Source of the DNA: Gemmatimonadota bacterium
GTDB taxonomy: Bacteria > Gemmatimonadota > Gemmatimonadetes > Longimicrobiales > Gaopeijiaceae
Assembly: GCA_022826025.1 (NCBI GenBank)
Contig: JAJDVR010000159.1
Span: 1 to 37,894 of the forward strand
DNA: 37,894 bases
Reading direction: 5' to 3'
A program made the translations under genes and the position numbers. How positions within the stretch are numbered: position 1 is the stretch's first letter; each line of letters opens with the position of its first letter. The notes beneath the pieces are model-generated. The model searched no databases and was not told the origin of the DNA. It saw only the letters and a list, made by a program, of their open reading frames with translations. Positions 23,328 to 32,625 of this stretch are shown one piece after another.

Positions 23328-24725
23328 CTACGGCGTGTCGCGGCGGAGGATCGCCCGTCCGCCCATCACCACGCCGAACCCGATGGCGGAGCCGAGCAGG
23401 CCGACGACGCTGGCAGTGAACAGCGGCGGAAGATTGTCGATGAGGCCGGTGCGCACCGCGACCCAGAGCATCACCCCGAAGGCGATCGCGGCAAGAGCCT
23501 CGGGTGAGCCGGCGCGGCGCGTGTAGAGGCCGCCCAGGACGGGCACGAACAGGCTGACGGCGAGCAGCGCGTAGAAGATCGTGAGGGCCTCGATGACGCC
23601 GGGAAGCACGGCCGCCAGGAGAATGCCCAGCGCGCCGCCGGTGAGCGCCGCGATGCGGGCCACACGCAGGACGGAGGCGTCGGAGGCGTCGGGGCGGACG
23701 AAGCGGCGGTAGAGGTCGCGCGAGAGCGACGTCGAGAGCATGAAGAGGATGGCGTCCGAGGAGCTCAGCTCCGCCGAAAAGACGGCGGCGAGGCCGAGGG
23801 TGCCCAGCCACAGGGGAACCCCCACGGTGAGCACGAGCGGAAGGGCGAACTCGTGGTCGGCCAGCGCCGGGTCGTAAACGCGCGCAACCATTCCCAGGAG
23901 CGGCGGGACGGCGGCGAAAACGAGGAGGGCGACCGCGGTGGCGGCGAGGCCGATGCGGATTGCGCGGGCGTCGACCGCGCCGTAGGCCTTCTGGATGAGG
24001 CCGGGGGAGATGACGAAGCCGGGCGCGACCAGGGCGAGGTAGATCCAGCCGGATTCGCCTCCCTGCCAGAAGCTGAGACCGTCGGCGGGCGCGGCGGCGA
24101 CCACCGCCTCCCATCCTCCTGCGGCGGACATCGCCCAGGGGAGGGCGATCCCGAAGCCGGCGGCCATGACGACCAGTTGCACCAGGTTTACCCACGCGGC
24201 CACCATGAGCCCGCCGGCGGCGAAATAGGCGGTAGCGACCACCCCGCCCACAAACACCCCCCATCCCCGCGGCCACCCGGCCACGACCGTGAAGATATCG
24301 GACATCGCGATGAGCTGTCCGGCCAGCAGCGCGAGCGTCCCCAGCCACAGCAGCACGGCGATGATGGCGCGCACCGAGGGGCCGTAGCGGTCGTCGAGGT
24401 AGTCGCCCAGGGTGAGGTGGCCGCGGGCGCGCGCGACCGCCCAGATGCGCGGCCCCACCCAGAGCGCGAGGACCAGGGTGCCGACCCCCGCGGAGCCCAC
24501 CCACCACCAGCCCGCGAGGCCGTCCCGGTAGCCCAGGCCGGCCGCGCCGATGGTGGTGCCCGCGCCGATGTTGGCGGCGAGGATGGTGGCGAACAGAAGT
24601 CCCGGGCCGAGCGACCGGCCCGCCACGAAGAAGCCGCCCGCGCTGGAGACCCGCCGCCCCAGCCACAGCCCAAGGCAGATCAGGCCGGCGGAGTAGGCGA
24701 GGAGCAGGAGGAGGGTGGCGTTCAC
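23328..24725 (-). CDS. Sodium:solute symporter (SSS family)
   Basis: The predicted protein has 465 residues from GTG 24725, which overlaps the preceding TGA (GTGA). SSS proteins use the sodium gradient to import amino acids, sugars, urea and similar solutes. About 13 hydrophobic helices are visible. The first runs LLLLLAYSAGLICLGLWLG, followed by GGFFVAGRSLGPGLLFATI, AANIGAGTTIGAAGLGY, the family block with DGLAGWWWVG, then WVNLVQLVVMAAGF, GFVISPGLIQKAYGA and FSAELSSSDAILFMLSTSLSRDLYRR. The SSSD segment matches the sodium-site serine region. Substrate cannot be told from sequence. Its coupling to a P1-family peptidase suggests uptake of a released amino acid or peptide. Confidence 0.9.
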   Translation of the reverse strand: MNATLLLLLAYSAGLICLGLWLGRRVSSAGGFFVAGRSLGPGLLFATILAANIGAGTTIGAAGLGYRDGLAGWWWVGSAGVGTLVLALWVGPRIWAVARARGHLTLGDYLDDRYGPSVRAIIAVLLWLGTLALLAGQLIAMSDIFTVVAGWPRGWGVFVGGVVATAYFAAGGLMVAAWVNLVQLVVMAAGFGIALPWAMSAAGGWEAVVAAAPADGLSFWQGGESGWIYLALVAPGFVISPGLIQKAYGAVDARAIRIGLAATAVALLVFAAVPPLLGMVARVYDPALADHEFALPLVLTVGVPLWLGTLGLAAVFSAELSSSDAILFMLSTSLSRDLYRRFVRPDASDASVLRVARIAALTGGALGILLAAVLPGVIEALTIFYALLAVSLFVPVLGGLYTRRAGSPEALAAIAFGVMLWVAVRTGLIDNLPPLFTASVVGLLGSAIGFGVVMGGRAILRRDTP

Positions 24726-26059
24726 GGGTGGGGGGTGGGTGGCGGGGCGGTGGGGTGGTCGCGGGGCGGGGCGGTGGGTGCGGTGGTGGGATGGTTCCGG
24801 GCCGGGGCGCTGGGATGGTCGGATGGGTCGGGGGGGTCGCCGGGCGGGGCGGTGGGATGGTCGGATGGGTCGGGGGGGTCGCCGGGCGGGGGCTGCAGGT
24901 CGGCCGCGGTGGGGAGGCCGGGGAGGGGGGTCGCGCTGCGGACGGCGTCCAGGATCGCCGCCGCGACCACGTCGGCCGCGAGCGCGCCCACCTGTCCGGC
25001 GCTCGCCCGCGCGCTGTCGGCCAAGGTGCCCGTGGCGAGAGAGAAGGTGGTGTCGCCGTCGCCGGGAGTGTGCGCCGGGTAGAGCGCGCGGGCGTACCCA
25101 TCCTGGGCCATCAGGGCCACCCGGGTGGCCTCGGCCTTGGTGAGGCGCGCGTTGGTGGCCACCACCCCGATGGTCGTGTTCCGGCCGGCAGACCCGCCCG
25201 ATGGTCCTCCTGCGCGAAGGAGGACGCGGGCGTCCGCCAGGGTGGTCCCGTCCTCGGCGCGCACGCCCGCGACCACCCGGCCGGTCGCGGGGTCGATCAC
25301 GTCGCCCACGGAGTTGACCGCCACCAGGGCGGCCACCACCAGCCCGGTGGGCAGCGTGATGGAGGCGCTCCCGACCCCGCCTTTCATCGCGCGGCCCATC
25401 CCCGCCAGCTTGCCGACGGTCGCACCCGCGCCCGCACCGACGCTCCCGGACTCCACCGGGCCCTCGGCCGCGCCGGCTGACGCCCGGTACCCGCACTCGG
25501 GTCCGGGACGCACGGTCCAGTCCCCGCCCACGCCCAGATCGTACAGGATGGCCGCGCTCACGATCGGTACGCGCACGACCGGACCGACCGGGTACCCCAC
25601 GCCCTGCTCCTCCAGGTAGCGCACCACCCCGCTGGCGGCGTCCAACCCGAAGGCGCTGCCGCCGGCGAGCACGACCGCGTTCACGATCGCGACGGTGTTG
25701 ACCGGGTCGAGCAGGTCGGTTTCGCGCGTGCCGGGTGCCCCTCCCCGCACATCCACGCCCCCCACCGTGCCCTCGGGCGCGAGCACGACCGTGCACCCGG
25801 TGGGACGCTCCGCCAGGGTGTGGTGACCGACGCGAATGCCGGGTACATCGGTCAGCCCGCCGCCAGGCGCGACGCCGCTTGTCTCCTGCGACCACCCCGG
25901 GCCCGCGCACAGGAGCACCAGCGTCGTGACCACCCCCGCCGCGCGCGTGAACCGGCCCCCGGAGATGGCCGAACCGGACGCACCCGCCAGCGCAGACCGG
26001 CGGCAGCTTCCGTATCCACCGGTCGACAGTGGCGCGGGCCACAACGAGACATACCGCAT
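24722..26059 (-). CDS. P1-family (S58, DmpA/NylC-like) exported peptidase
   Basis: The predicted protein has 445 residues from ATG 26059 (GGAG ten bases upstream). Residues about 36-58 contain a hydrophobic export signal (VVTTLVLLCAGPGWSQ) after an unusually long N-terminal stretch, so a later GTG or TTG start is possible. The P1 fold shows DVPGIRVGHHTL, GTVGGVDVRGGAPGTRETDLL, VLAGGSAFGLDAA, ILYDLGVGGDW and the processing site GRNTTIGVVATNA. Cleavage before T295 would expose a nucleophilic Thr as in NylC, a nylon-oligomer hydrolase; DmpA-type members release N-terminal or beta-amino acids. Residues about 388-445 are a Pro/Asp/His-rich tail encoded by 42-base repeats and absent from typical members. 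It precedes and overlaps the symporter. Confidence 0.85.
   Translation of the reverse strand: MRYVSLWPAPLSTGGYGSCRRSALAGASGSAISGGRFTRAAGVVTTLVLLCAGPGWSQETSGVAPGGGLTDVPGIRVGHHTLAERPTGCTVVLAPEGTVGGVDVRGGAPGTRETDLLDPVNTVAIVNAVVLAGGSAFGLDAASGVVRYLEEQGVGYPVGPVVRVPIVSAAILYDLGVGGDWTVRPGPECGYRASAGAAEGPVESGSVGAGAGATVGKLAGMGRAMKGGVGSASITLPTGLVVAALVAVNSVGDVIDPATGRVVAGVRAEDGTTLADARVLLRAGGPSGGSAGRNTTIGVVATNARLTKAEATRVALMAQDGYARALYPAHTPGDGDTTFSLATGTLADSARASAGQVGALAADVVAAAILDAVRSATPLPGLPTAADLQPPPGDPPDPSDHPTAPPGDPPDPSDHPSAPARNHPTTAPTAPPRDHPTAPPPTPHP
24811..24894 (-). repeat. 42-bp tandem repeat coding the P1 peptidase tail
   Basis: Units at 24811-24852 and 24853-24894 are nearly identical and encode PPGDPPDPSDHPTA-type 14-residue repeats. 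Shorter degenerate pieces (RDHPTAPP, RNHPTTAP) extend to the stop at 24722. The whole tail is G-rich on the plus strand with runs of seven G. Confidence 0.75.
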
Positions 26060-26216
26060 GGTGGACAATCTCCAACCGGGATCGCGGGATGGGAAGCCCG
26101 GGCCGTTACCCGGCCGGCGGACCATGGCCTGCCCATCCCGCATGATTGCCGCCCTGCCCTCCCCACGCGATCTTCCGACCGCTCCGCCGAATCCACTATC
26201 TCCACGCCCCCGGCCC

Positions 26217-27467
26217 GTGATCACCATCCGCCCCATCCGCCGCGCGCTCGTGCCGGTCGACGCTTCAGCAGCAGACCGCGTCAGCGCCCCCAACTACGAC
26301 GAGTTCCAGAGCGACGAAGAGGTGCGAGCGCTCATCCGGAGGGCTCCCGAGAGTGTGCTCCGCGTGACCATGCCGCACTGCGATCCCGGGGCGGAGGACG
26401 AAGTCGCCGCCGACTCTCCTCCCGCGCTCGCGCGCGCCGCCGCCAACATGCGGACGCTCATCGACAGCGACAGCGTGCGCGTCGCGCACGATCTGCTCTA
26501 CGTCTACCGCATCGACGACCCGGCCCGTCCCGGCATCGATCAGATCGGCCTTGGCGGCATGGCGCGCATCGATGAGATCCGGACCGACGCCAGCCCGGCC
26601 GCGCCCATCATCCGCAACGAGGGCGTCCGCGAGCCGAAGGCGCGCGGGCGGGCGCAACTCATCGAGGCCACCTCCGCCTTCATCGGCACGGTCAACTGCG
26701 CCGTTCCTGACACATCAGGGGCGTTTGCCCGCGCCCTTGAGCGGCTCGCGTCGGATCGCGCGCCCGACCACGGAGCCGACGACAACCGCGGCTGCCGCCA
26801 CGACATCTGGCTGATCGACGACCCTTCCGTCCAGGCGCGGCTGATCGCGCTTGCGGCCGCCGAGCCGGAGGCCTACGTCGCCGACGGCAACCATCGCAGC
26901 GCCGCCGCCGCGATGCTCGACCGCGAGCACTTCCTGTGTGTCTTCTTCCCTCTGGCGCGCATGTCGCTGGCCCCCTACAACCGCCTCGTGCGCGACGTCG
27001 GCCTGGAGACCGAGGTTGTGCTCGCGGGTCTGCGCGAACGCTTTGCGATCGAGGAGGTCCCAGGAGCGCATCAGCCCGCCCGAACGCACCACATTGGCCT
27101 CTTTGCGGGACACGCCTGGTACCGCCTGCGCCCGCTTCCCGGCAGTTACGACGAGCGCAACGCGGTCGAGTGCATCGACGCCGATATCGTCCAGCGCAAC
27201 TTCTTCGACGCCGTCCTCGGCATCACCGAACCAGGCGATCACAGGCTCAACTTCGTGGGAGGAGACCGCGACCTCGACTTCCTGCAGGCGGGTGTGAACA
27301 GCGGCGAGTATCGCTACGCGGTCACGCTCGCGCCCGTCACCCTTCGCCAATTCGCGGCGGTGTGTCGCCAGAATCGCATCATGCCGCCCAAGTCGACCTG
27401 GTTTCAGCCCAAGATCCGCAGCGGCCTGGTGATTGCGCTGGAAGAGGAAGAGGCCGGGTCGAAGTAG
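26217..27467 (+). CDS. DUF1015 family protein
   Basis: The predicted protein has 416 residues, the usual length. GTG 26217 is chosen because it gives VITIRPIRRALVP, matching the short conserved N terminus; the frame is open upstream but there overlaps the divergent peptidase promoter region. Recognisable blocks are SAPNYDEF, a beta-rich region with YRIDDPARPGID, EPKARGRAQLIEAT (family: RTEQIGL region), YVADGNHRSAAAAML (family: DGHHRYETA), APYNRLVRD and the C-terminal MPPKSTWFQPKIRSGL. DUF1015 proteins are cytosolic, found with serine or glycine biosynthesis genes, and have no agreed activity. The DGNHR variant replaces one His of the usual motif. Confidence 0.85.
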   Translation: MITIRPIRRALVPVDASAADRVSAPNYDEFQSDEEVRALIRRAPESVLRVTMPHCDPGAEDEVAADSPPALARAAANMRTLIDSDSVRVAHDLLYVYRIDDPARPGIDQIGLGGMARIDEIRTDASPAAPIIRNEGVREPKARGRAQLIEATSAFIGTVNCAVPDTSGAFARALERLASDRAPDHGADDNRGCRHDIWLIDDPSVQARLIALAAAEPEAYVADGNHRSAAAAMLDREHFLCVFFPLARMSLAPYNRLVRDVGLETEVVLAGLRERFAIEEVPGAHQPARTHHIGLFAGHAWYRLRPLPGSYDERNAVECIDADIVQRNFFDAVLGITEPGDHRLNFVGGDRDLDFLQAGVNSGEYRYAVTLAPVTLRQFAAVCRQNRIMPPKSTWFQPKIRSGLVIALEEEEAGSK

Positions 27468-27549
27468 CGCGCCGCGGTTGGCACCTTCGGCCCGTGGTCC
27501 CCATTCTTACGGGTCCCCCCGTCAGACCGCAGGACCGGAGGTTGTCCCA

Positions 27550-29298
27550 ATGCTCGACTCCAATTCCACCCGACGACGTTTCATGGCCCATTTCGCCGGA
27601 ACCGGGCTGGGCGCCACCCTGCTCCCAGGCGTGCTCTGGGCCAGAATGCAGGAGGCCGGTGCCCGGGAAGTCACCGCCGAGATGCTGGGCGATGCGCTGG
27701 CGATTTCGGGTCTCGACTTCAGCGAGGAGGAGCGCGAACGCATGCTCGAGTCGGTGAACGACCGGCTGGAGGACTATCAGGAACTTCATGAACTGAAGAT
27801 ACCGAACGACATCTCGCCGCCCTTCCACTTCAACCCGCTGGTTCCGGGCATGCAGGTGGACCGGTCGGTCACACCGTTCAGAATGAGCGACCTGCCGAAG
27901 ATCGAGCGACCCTCGAACCTCGAAGACGTCGCGTTCTGGACCGTGCGGGAGCTCGCGGAACTCGTCCGCACGCGGCAGGTCACCTCGGTCGAACTGACCG
28001 AGATGTACCTGCAGCGCCTGGAGCGCTACAACCCACTGCTCAACTGCGTGGTCACCCTCACCGACGAGCTGGGGCTGGCACAGGCGCGCGAGGCGGACCG
28101 GGAGATCGCCGCCGGACGGTACCGGGGGCCGCTGCACGGCATCCCGTGGGGCGCAAAGGACATCATCGCGACCCGTGGATACAAGACCACCTGGGGCTCG
28201 CCCGCCTATGAGGACCAGGTGATCGACATGGACGCGTCGATCATCGAGATGCTGCGCAATGCGGGGGCGGTGCTGGTCGCCAAGCTCACCACCGGCGAGC
28301 TGGCAGGCGGAGATCAGTGGTTCGGGGGCCAGACGATGAATCCCTGGGACCCGTCGACGGGCTCCGGTGGTTCTTCGGCAGGTCCGGGATCCGCCACGGC
28401 GGCCGGGCTGGTCGGCTTCTCGATCGGAACCGAGACCAGCGGCTCCATCCTGGGACCCTCGTCGCGCTGCGGCCTCAGCGGGCTTCGTCCGACGCTGGGC
28501 CGGATCAGCCGGTACGGGGTGATGGCGCTCTCCTGGACCCAGGATCGACTGGGCCCGATGTGCCGCTCCGCAGAGGACTGCGCGCTGGTGATGCGGGCGA
28601 TCTCGCGTCCCGACGGCCTCGACCTGAGCGTGCAGGACCTCCCCTTCAACTGGGACGGCACCCGGGCGGCTACCCGGCTGCGGGTCGGGTACCTGGAGGG
28701 GGCGTTCGAGGAGATCGAGGAAACCGACTACCAGACCGCCCACCAGCGCACCCTCGAGGAGCTCGAGTCCCTCGGTTTCATGCTGACGCCCATTCACATC
28801 CCCGAATGGTCGATCAGCGTTACCGCGCACAGCGTGGAGATGGCGGTCTTCTTCGACGAGCTGCTCCGTTCCGGCAGAGCGGAACTGCTGGGCCGCCAGA
28901 CGCGCGCCGACGGTTTGCGGTCCGCCAGGGTGATTCCAGCGGTCGAGTACCTCCAGTCACAGCGCGCGCGTACCATGATGATGATGCAGCTCGCGGAGGC
29001 GACCTCCGGCGTGGATGTCTATCTCATCCCGAGGGCGCCGCGCCGCCCGCCCGACCAGTCGTCCGACGAGCCCCCGCCCTACAGCCACGGCCGCAACGCG
29101 AGCAGCATGACCAATTACGCGACCCATCCCGCCCTTGCGGTGCCCAACGGTTTCAATGATGCCGGGCTCCCCACGAGTATGACCTTCTGTGCTCAACCCT
29201 TCCGCGAGACGGAGCTGTTGACCGTTGCGCGCGCGTATCAGGACGCGACCGATCACCACCGGAAGTACCCGGATCTCGACAGCGCGGCGTCCGGATAG
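27550..29298 (+). CDS. Tat-exported amidase (amidase signature family)
   Basis: The predicted protein has 582 residues. ATG 27550 has GGAGG eight bases upstream and begins with a Tat signal (STRRRFMAHFAGTGLGATLL, residues about 6-25). After an approximately 90-residue N-terminal extension (AEMLGDALAISGLDFSEEERERM) comes the amidase fold. It has the catalytic Lys in WGAKDIIATRG (K203), the serine pair in SGGSSAGPGSA (S276) and the nucleophile in GTETSGSILGPS (S299), the Ser-cisSer-Lys arrangement. The C-terminal half has the family SRYGVMALSWTQDRLGPM and a closing AVPNGFNDAGLPTSMTF. The family hydrolyses amides from small molecules to peptides. Export rules out a role in tRNA amidation. It may act with the exported P1 peptidase nearby, though it is not in the same operon. 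Confidence 0.9.
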   Translation: MLDSNSTRRRFMAHFAGTGLGATLLPGVLWARMQEAGAREVTAEMLGDALAISGLDFSEEERERMLESVNDRLEDYQELHELKIPNDISPPFHFNPLVPGMQVDRSVTPFRMSDLPKIERPSNLEDVAFWTVRELAELVRTRQVTSVELTEMYLQRLERYNPLLNCVVTLTDELGLAQAREADREIAAGRYRGPLHGIPWGAKDIIATRGYKTTWGSPAYEDQVIDMDASIIEMLRNAGAVLVAKLTTGELAGGDQWFGGQTMNPWDPSTGSGGSSAGPGSATAAGLVGFSIGTETSGSILGPSSRCGLSGLRPTLGRISRYGVMALSWTQDRLGPMCRSAEDCALVMRAISRPDGLDLSVQDLPFNWDGTRAATRLRVGYLEGAFEEIEETDYQTAHQRTLEELESLGFMLTPIHIPEWSISVTAHSVEMAVFFDELLRSGRAELLGRQTRADGLRSARVIPAVEYLQSQRARTMMMMQLAEATSGVDVYLIPRAPRRPPDQSSDEPPPYSHGRNASSMTNYATHPALAVPNGFNDAGLPTSMTFCAQPFRETELLTVARAYQDATDHHRKYPDLDSAASG

Positions 29299-29344
29299 GA
29301 CGAAGCCAGGAAGGCCGAAGCCCGGCGCGGGTAATAGCGCGACC

Positions 29345-30253
29345 ATGATCGACTCACTCATCGGACGGACGCCGACGCTGCGCCTCGAGCGTGTCGTGGA
29401 GCCGACCATGGCGGAGGTGTGGCTCAAGCTGGAGGGCATGAATCCCGCCGGCTCGATCAAGGACCGGACGGCGCGGGCGATGGTCGACGACGCCGAGGCG
29501 CGGGGGCTTCTCAAGCCCGGAGGCACCATCGTCGAACCCACCTCCGGGAATACCGGCATCGGCCTGGCGCAGATCGCGGCCTGGCGCGGATACAGGCTCA
29601 TCCTCTGCATGCCGTCGTCAATGAGCGCGGAGCGCAAGCGCACGCTCAAGGCCTACGGTGCCGATATCGTGCTCACCGACCCCGAGCGGCGCATGCTTGC
29701 GGCGCGGGAGGAGGCTGAGCGCATCGCTTCCGAGACCGGGGCCTTCTACCCGGACCAGTTCTCCAATCCCGCCAATCCCCGCATCCACTACGAGACCACC
29801 GGACCGGAACTCTGGGCCGACATGAAGGGGCGCATCGATGTGTTTGTGTACGGATCGGGGACCGGCGGGACCATCAGCGGGGCCGGGCGATTCCTGAAGG
29901 AGATGGATCCGCGCATCCAGGTGGTAGCGGTCGAACCGGCGCGCTCGCCGGTGATTTCAGGAGGCGAGCGTGGACAGCACCAGTTCCAGGGAATGGGACC
30001 GGGGTTCATCCCCGAGAACCTGGATCGGACGGTGCTGGACCGGGTGATCACGGTGTACGAGGAAGACGCCTTCCCATTGGGGCGGCGCCTCGCCCGCGAG
30101 GAAGGTCTCTTTCTGGGGATGAGCAGCGGCGGCATCGTATACGCCGCGCTCCAGATTGCGCGAGAGATCGGGCCCGGCCACCGCGTCGCCGCCATCTCGC
30201 CCGACGATGGCGCACGCTACCTGACCACCACGCTGTACTCGACGGAAGAGTAG
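29345..30253 (+). CDS. cysK: Cysteine synthase (O-acetylserine sulfhydrylase)
   Basis: The predicted protein has 302 residues, PLP-dependent, making cysteine from O-acetylserine and sulfide. The PLP lysine is K39 in NPAGSIKDRTA. PTSGNTGIGLAQIA binds the substrate carboxylate; VYGSGTGGTISGAGRFLKE is the phosphate-binding loop; the active-site gate reads FQGMGPGFIPENLD and the end ISPDDGARYLTT. It is between the CysK and CysM types; the length suits CysK. A cystathionine beta-synthase-like activity is a lesser possibility, since no CBS domain is present. It is 46 bases after the amidase on the same strand. There is no good ribosome-binding site before ATG 29345, though no other start fits. Confidence 0.9.
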   Translation: MIDSLIGRTPTLRLERVVEPTMAEVWLKLEGMNPAGSIKDRTARAMVDDAEARGLLKPGGTIVEPTSGNTGIGLAQIAAWRGYRLILCMPSSMSAERKRTLKAYGADIVLTDPERRMLAAREEAERIASETGAFYPDQFSNPANPRIHYETTGPELWADMKGRIDVFVYGSGTGGTISGAGRFLKEMDPRIQVVAVEPARSPVISGGERGQHQFQGMGPGFIPENLDRTVLDRVITVYEEDAFPLGRRLAREEGLFLGMSSGGIVYAALQIAREIGPGHRVAAISPDDGARYLTTTLYSTEE

Positions 30254-30351
30254 CACGGGTCGGCAGCGCGAATCGACCATCTCCGGCTGGCAGGAGGGCT
30301 CGTCCGCGTCTAGTATTTCCGTTGCCTGCCCATCGGTACTTGGAGGAGCCC

Positions 30352-31161
30352 ATGCGTTTCATCTCTGCGCAGCCCATACACCGCGTTGTTGCCGTCTTTG
30401 CAGCAACGGCCCTCTGGATGTCGGCATGCTCTCCGGCGGACGACGGACCCCGCACGTATTTCGAGGACCCGGATCTCCAGCGCATCTACAGCCGCATGAT
30501 GGAGGAGATGGCGCCCGATCGCGGATGGGAACGGGTGCGCTACATCGCCTTCGACCGGGTCGTGGATCGCGGCGGTCCGGTGCTCGACCGGCGTGCGCAC
30601 CGGTGGGACGTCTGGGGCGGGATGTACCGCATGGTCGGCGCCTCGGGCGAACAGGAGATCGTGGCCGTCATCGACACCAACAACCCCACGGAGGGCGAGC
30701 GCATCTGGCTCGATGGCGAACTCGTCACCGACGCGGCCGTGTCCGACTCGCTGGCGGATCGCGCCCATGGGAGCTTCATCAACGACACCTACTGGCTGCT
30801 GATGCCCTACAAATGGGCCGACCCCGGAGTCAACACCGTCTATCTGGGAGAGATGGCGATGGACGGTCGGGCCTATGAAGTGGTGGAGCTCACCTTTGAC
30901 GCCGTCGGGCGCACGCCCCAGAACAAATACCGCGGCTGGGTGGACCCGGAAACCGGTCTGATGGCCTACTGGCAGCACTGGCGCAACGCCAGCGACCCCG
31001 AGCCCGCCTTCACGCTGGCCTGGACGGAGTGGAACCAGTTCGGCCCGCTCCTGCTCTCCGCGGAGCGCCCGGACTCGACCGGATACTCGCGCGTGAACTT
31101 CGACAACATGGAGGCGACGCTGGAGATGCCGGAAGGGATGTTCGAGGGGCCGGGGATGTAG
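30352..31161 (+). CDS. Lipoprotein of the DUF6503/LolA-like type
   Basis: The predicted protein has 269 residues. ATG 30352 follows GGAGGAG. A lipoprotein signal ends in ALWMSAC (Cys at about 26). The mature part has VRYIAFDRVVDRGG, RAHRWDVWGGMYRM, an aromatic block NDTYWLLMPYKWADPGVNTVYLG and VVELTFDAVGRTP with the strand KYRGWVDPETGLMAYW. This layout is that of lipid- or ligand-binding half-barrels of the LolA class, for which DUF6503 is my closest recollection. Function is unknown. It ends six bases before the convergent PepSY gene stop. No terminator was seen between them. Confidence 0.6.
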   Translation: MRFISAQPIHRVVAVFAATALWMSACSPADDGPRTYFEDPDLQRIYSRMMEEMAPDRGWERVRYIAFDRVVDRGGPVLDRRAHRWDVWGGMYRMVGASGEQEIVAVIDTNNPTEGERIWLDGELVTDAAVSDSLADRAHGSFINDTYWLLMPYKWADPGVNTVYLGEMAMDGRAYEVVELTFDAVGRTPQNKYRGWVDPETGLMAYWQHWRNASDPEPAFTLAWTEWNQFGPLLLSAERPDSTGYSRVNFDNMEATLEMPEGMFEGPGM

Positions 31162-31167
31162 AGCAGC

Positions 31168-32616
31168 TCAGGGAGATGCTCGGCGCTTCGACCGGATGCG
31201 CCACCGCACGAGCCGCTTGTATCCCAGCCAATTGCCGGTGAGGGCACTGGCCGTCACGCCCAGCAGCAGGAACCACATCATCAAGTCCCACAGCGGTCGG
31301 CTGCGCGCCAGCGCCGCGAAGTCGCCGCGATGCAGCGCGTGGAACACCCAGCGCGACCACCGGCGTTCCCGGTCCACGGCAAACGCAAGCTCGCCACTGA
31401 CGCCGTCCAGGTAGAATCGCTCCCCGTCCCGGTAGCGGATGCGGTACACGGGGAAATGACGCACCTGGTGGTGCGTGTAGTAGTAGGCGTCGTCTGCGGC
31501 GATCCAGCCCGCGTCGCGCAGGGGCGCGTCCGGGCGAAGCACGGCGGCGGCACGTTCGAAGTGGGGGTCCGCCAAGGGCGCAACACGCAGGGTGTCGCCC
31601 GCGAAGCGCCGGCGTCGGCCTTCGGCGTCGGCCGCCACGACACCGACCTCCCCGGCCAATGCTGCGCCGGTCAGGCGAACGGTGCCCGCAGGCACCGCAA
31701 CATCGCCGAGTGATTGGACGACGGACCGAATGTGTTGATAGTCGAGTCTCGTGCCGCGCAGGCGAGCCGCTTCGTCGGCGAAGCTCCGGCCTTCGAGCGC
31801 GCCCCATGGGTTGACGGAGAGCAGGCCACTTACGAGCCAGGTCAGCGTGAACAGGCCGAACACCAGTCCCGCATAGTGATGCCAAAGCCACCAGCCCCGG
31901 TAGGGCGACCGCCCCTCAAGACGGCGGAAGCGGTACTGCCGGATGCCGATATATACGCCGACGACGGTCAGGAACAGGCTGGCGATGGTGAGCCAGATCA
32001 CCACCTGCAGCCAGATCGCTGTGTGTTGGCGAAGTGCCGTCGGATAGAGCCAGTGCACGACGGCCCCAATCCAGTTCCAGAAACGCACGCGCGCGGTGGT
32101 CATCTGTACGACTTCGCCCGTCGTGCTCGAAATGTAGAACTCCGTGCCGGCCTGATCGCCCATGGCGAAGTGGTACAGTGGCCGATGCGGATGGTACGGC
32201 CCGCCCACGGTCCACTGATCGCGCTCGACCAGGCCCTGCAGCTCCGGCGTGCCCGCCAGGCCGAACGTCCCTGCGGAGGCATGGGCGATGGCGCGGGCCT
32301 GCCGCCCGTCGAACGGTCCGAGTGCGATGCCGCCAACCAGGTCGATAACACGCTGCCGACTGTTGAACAGCCGCAGTGCCGGGCGTTCGTTGACCATCTC
32401 GATAGTGAAACGCTCGACGGAGTCGGTGCCGAACTGGTCCGGCAGCCGACAGCAGCCCTGTAAATCCAGGGGCGCGAGCCCGGTCAGGCGGTCCTCGGGC
32501 GTCAATTCCGGATATGGCACATACATCATCACGAACCCGGACAGGCACCAGAGAGTGACGACCAGGCCCACGGCGATACCGAGGTAGCGGTGCATCGGAA
32601 GGAGTAGTCGAAGCAT
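31168..32616 (-). CDS. PepSY-domain membrane protein
   Basis: The predicted protein has 482 residues with four to five membrane helices. The first helix begins right after MHRYLGIAVGLVVTLWCLSGF; a large extracytoplasmic part (about 35-180, GLAPLDLQGCC onward) contains a PepSY-like GEVVQMTT strand. Two further helices carry WHHYAGLVFGLFTLTWLVSG, then a second soluble part and a C-terminal helix (LWDLMMWFLLLGVTASALTG). The HxYxG and HWLY/WHHY histidines are placed as in PepSY-associated TM proteins, some of which act as ferric or flavin-linked reductases with siderophore receptors. No TonB receptor lies in the window, so the partner is unknown. Confidence 0.8.
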   Translation of the reverse strand: MLRLLLPMHRYLGIAVGLVVTLWCLSGFVMMYVPYPELTPEDRLTGLAPLDLQGCCRLPDQFGTDSVERFTIEMVNERPALRLFNSRQRVIDLVGGIALGPFDGRQARAIAHASAGTFGLAGTPELQGLVERDQWTVGGPYHPHRPLYHFAMGDQAGTEFYISSTTGEVVQMTTARVRFWNWIGAVVHWLYPTALRQHTAIWLQVVIWLTIASLFLTVVGVYIGIRQYRFRRLEGRSPYRGWWLWHHYAGLVFGLFTLTWLVSGLLSVNPWGALEGRSFADEAARLRGTRLDYQHIRSVVQSLGDVAVPAGTVRLTGAALAGEVGVVAADAEGRRRRFAGDTLRVAPLADPHFERAAAVLRPDAPLRDAGWIAADDAYYYTHHQVRHFPVYRIRYRDGERFYLDGVSGELAFAVDRERRWSRWVFHALHRGDFAALARSRPLWDLMMWFLLLGVTASALTGNWLGYKRLVRWRIRSKRRASP

Positions 32617-32625
32617 GCTGCGCCT

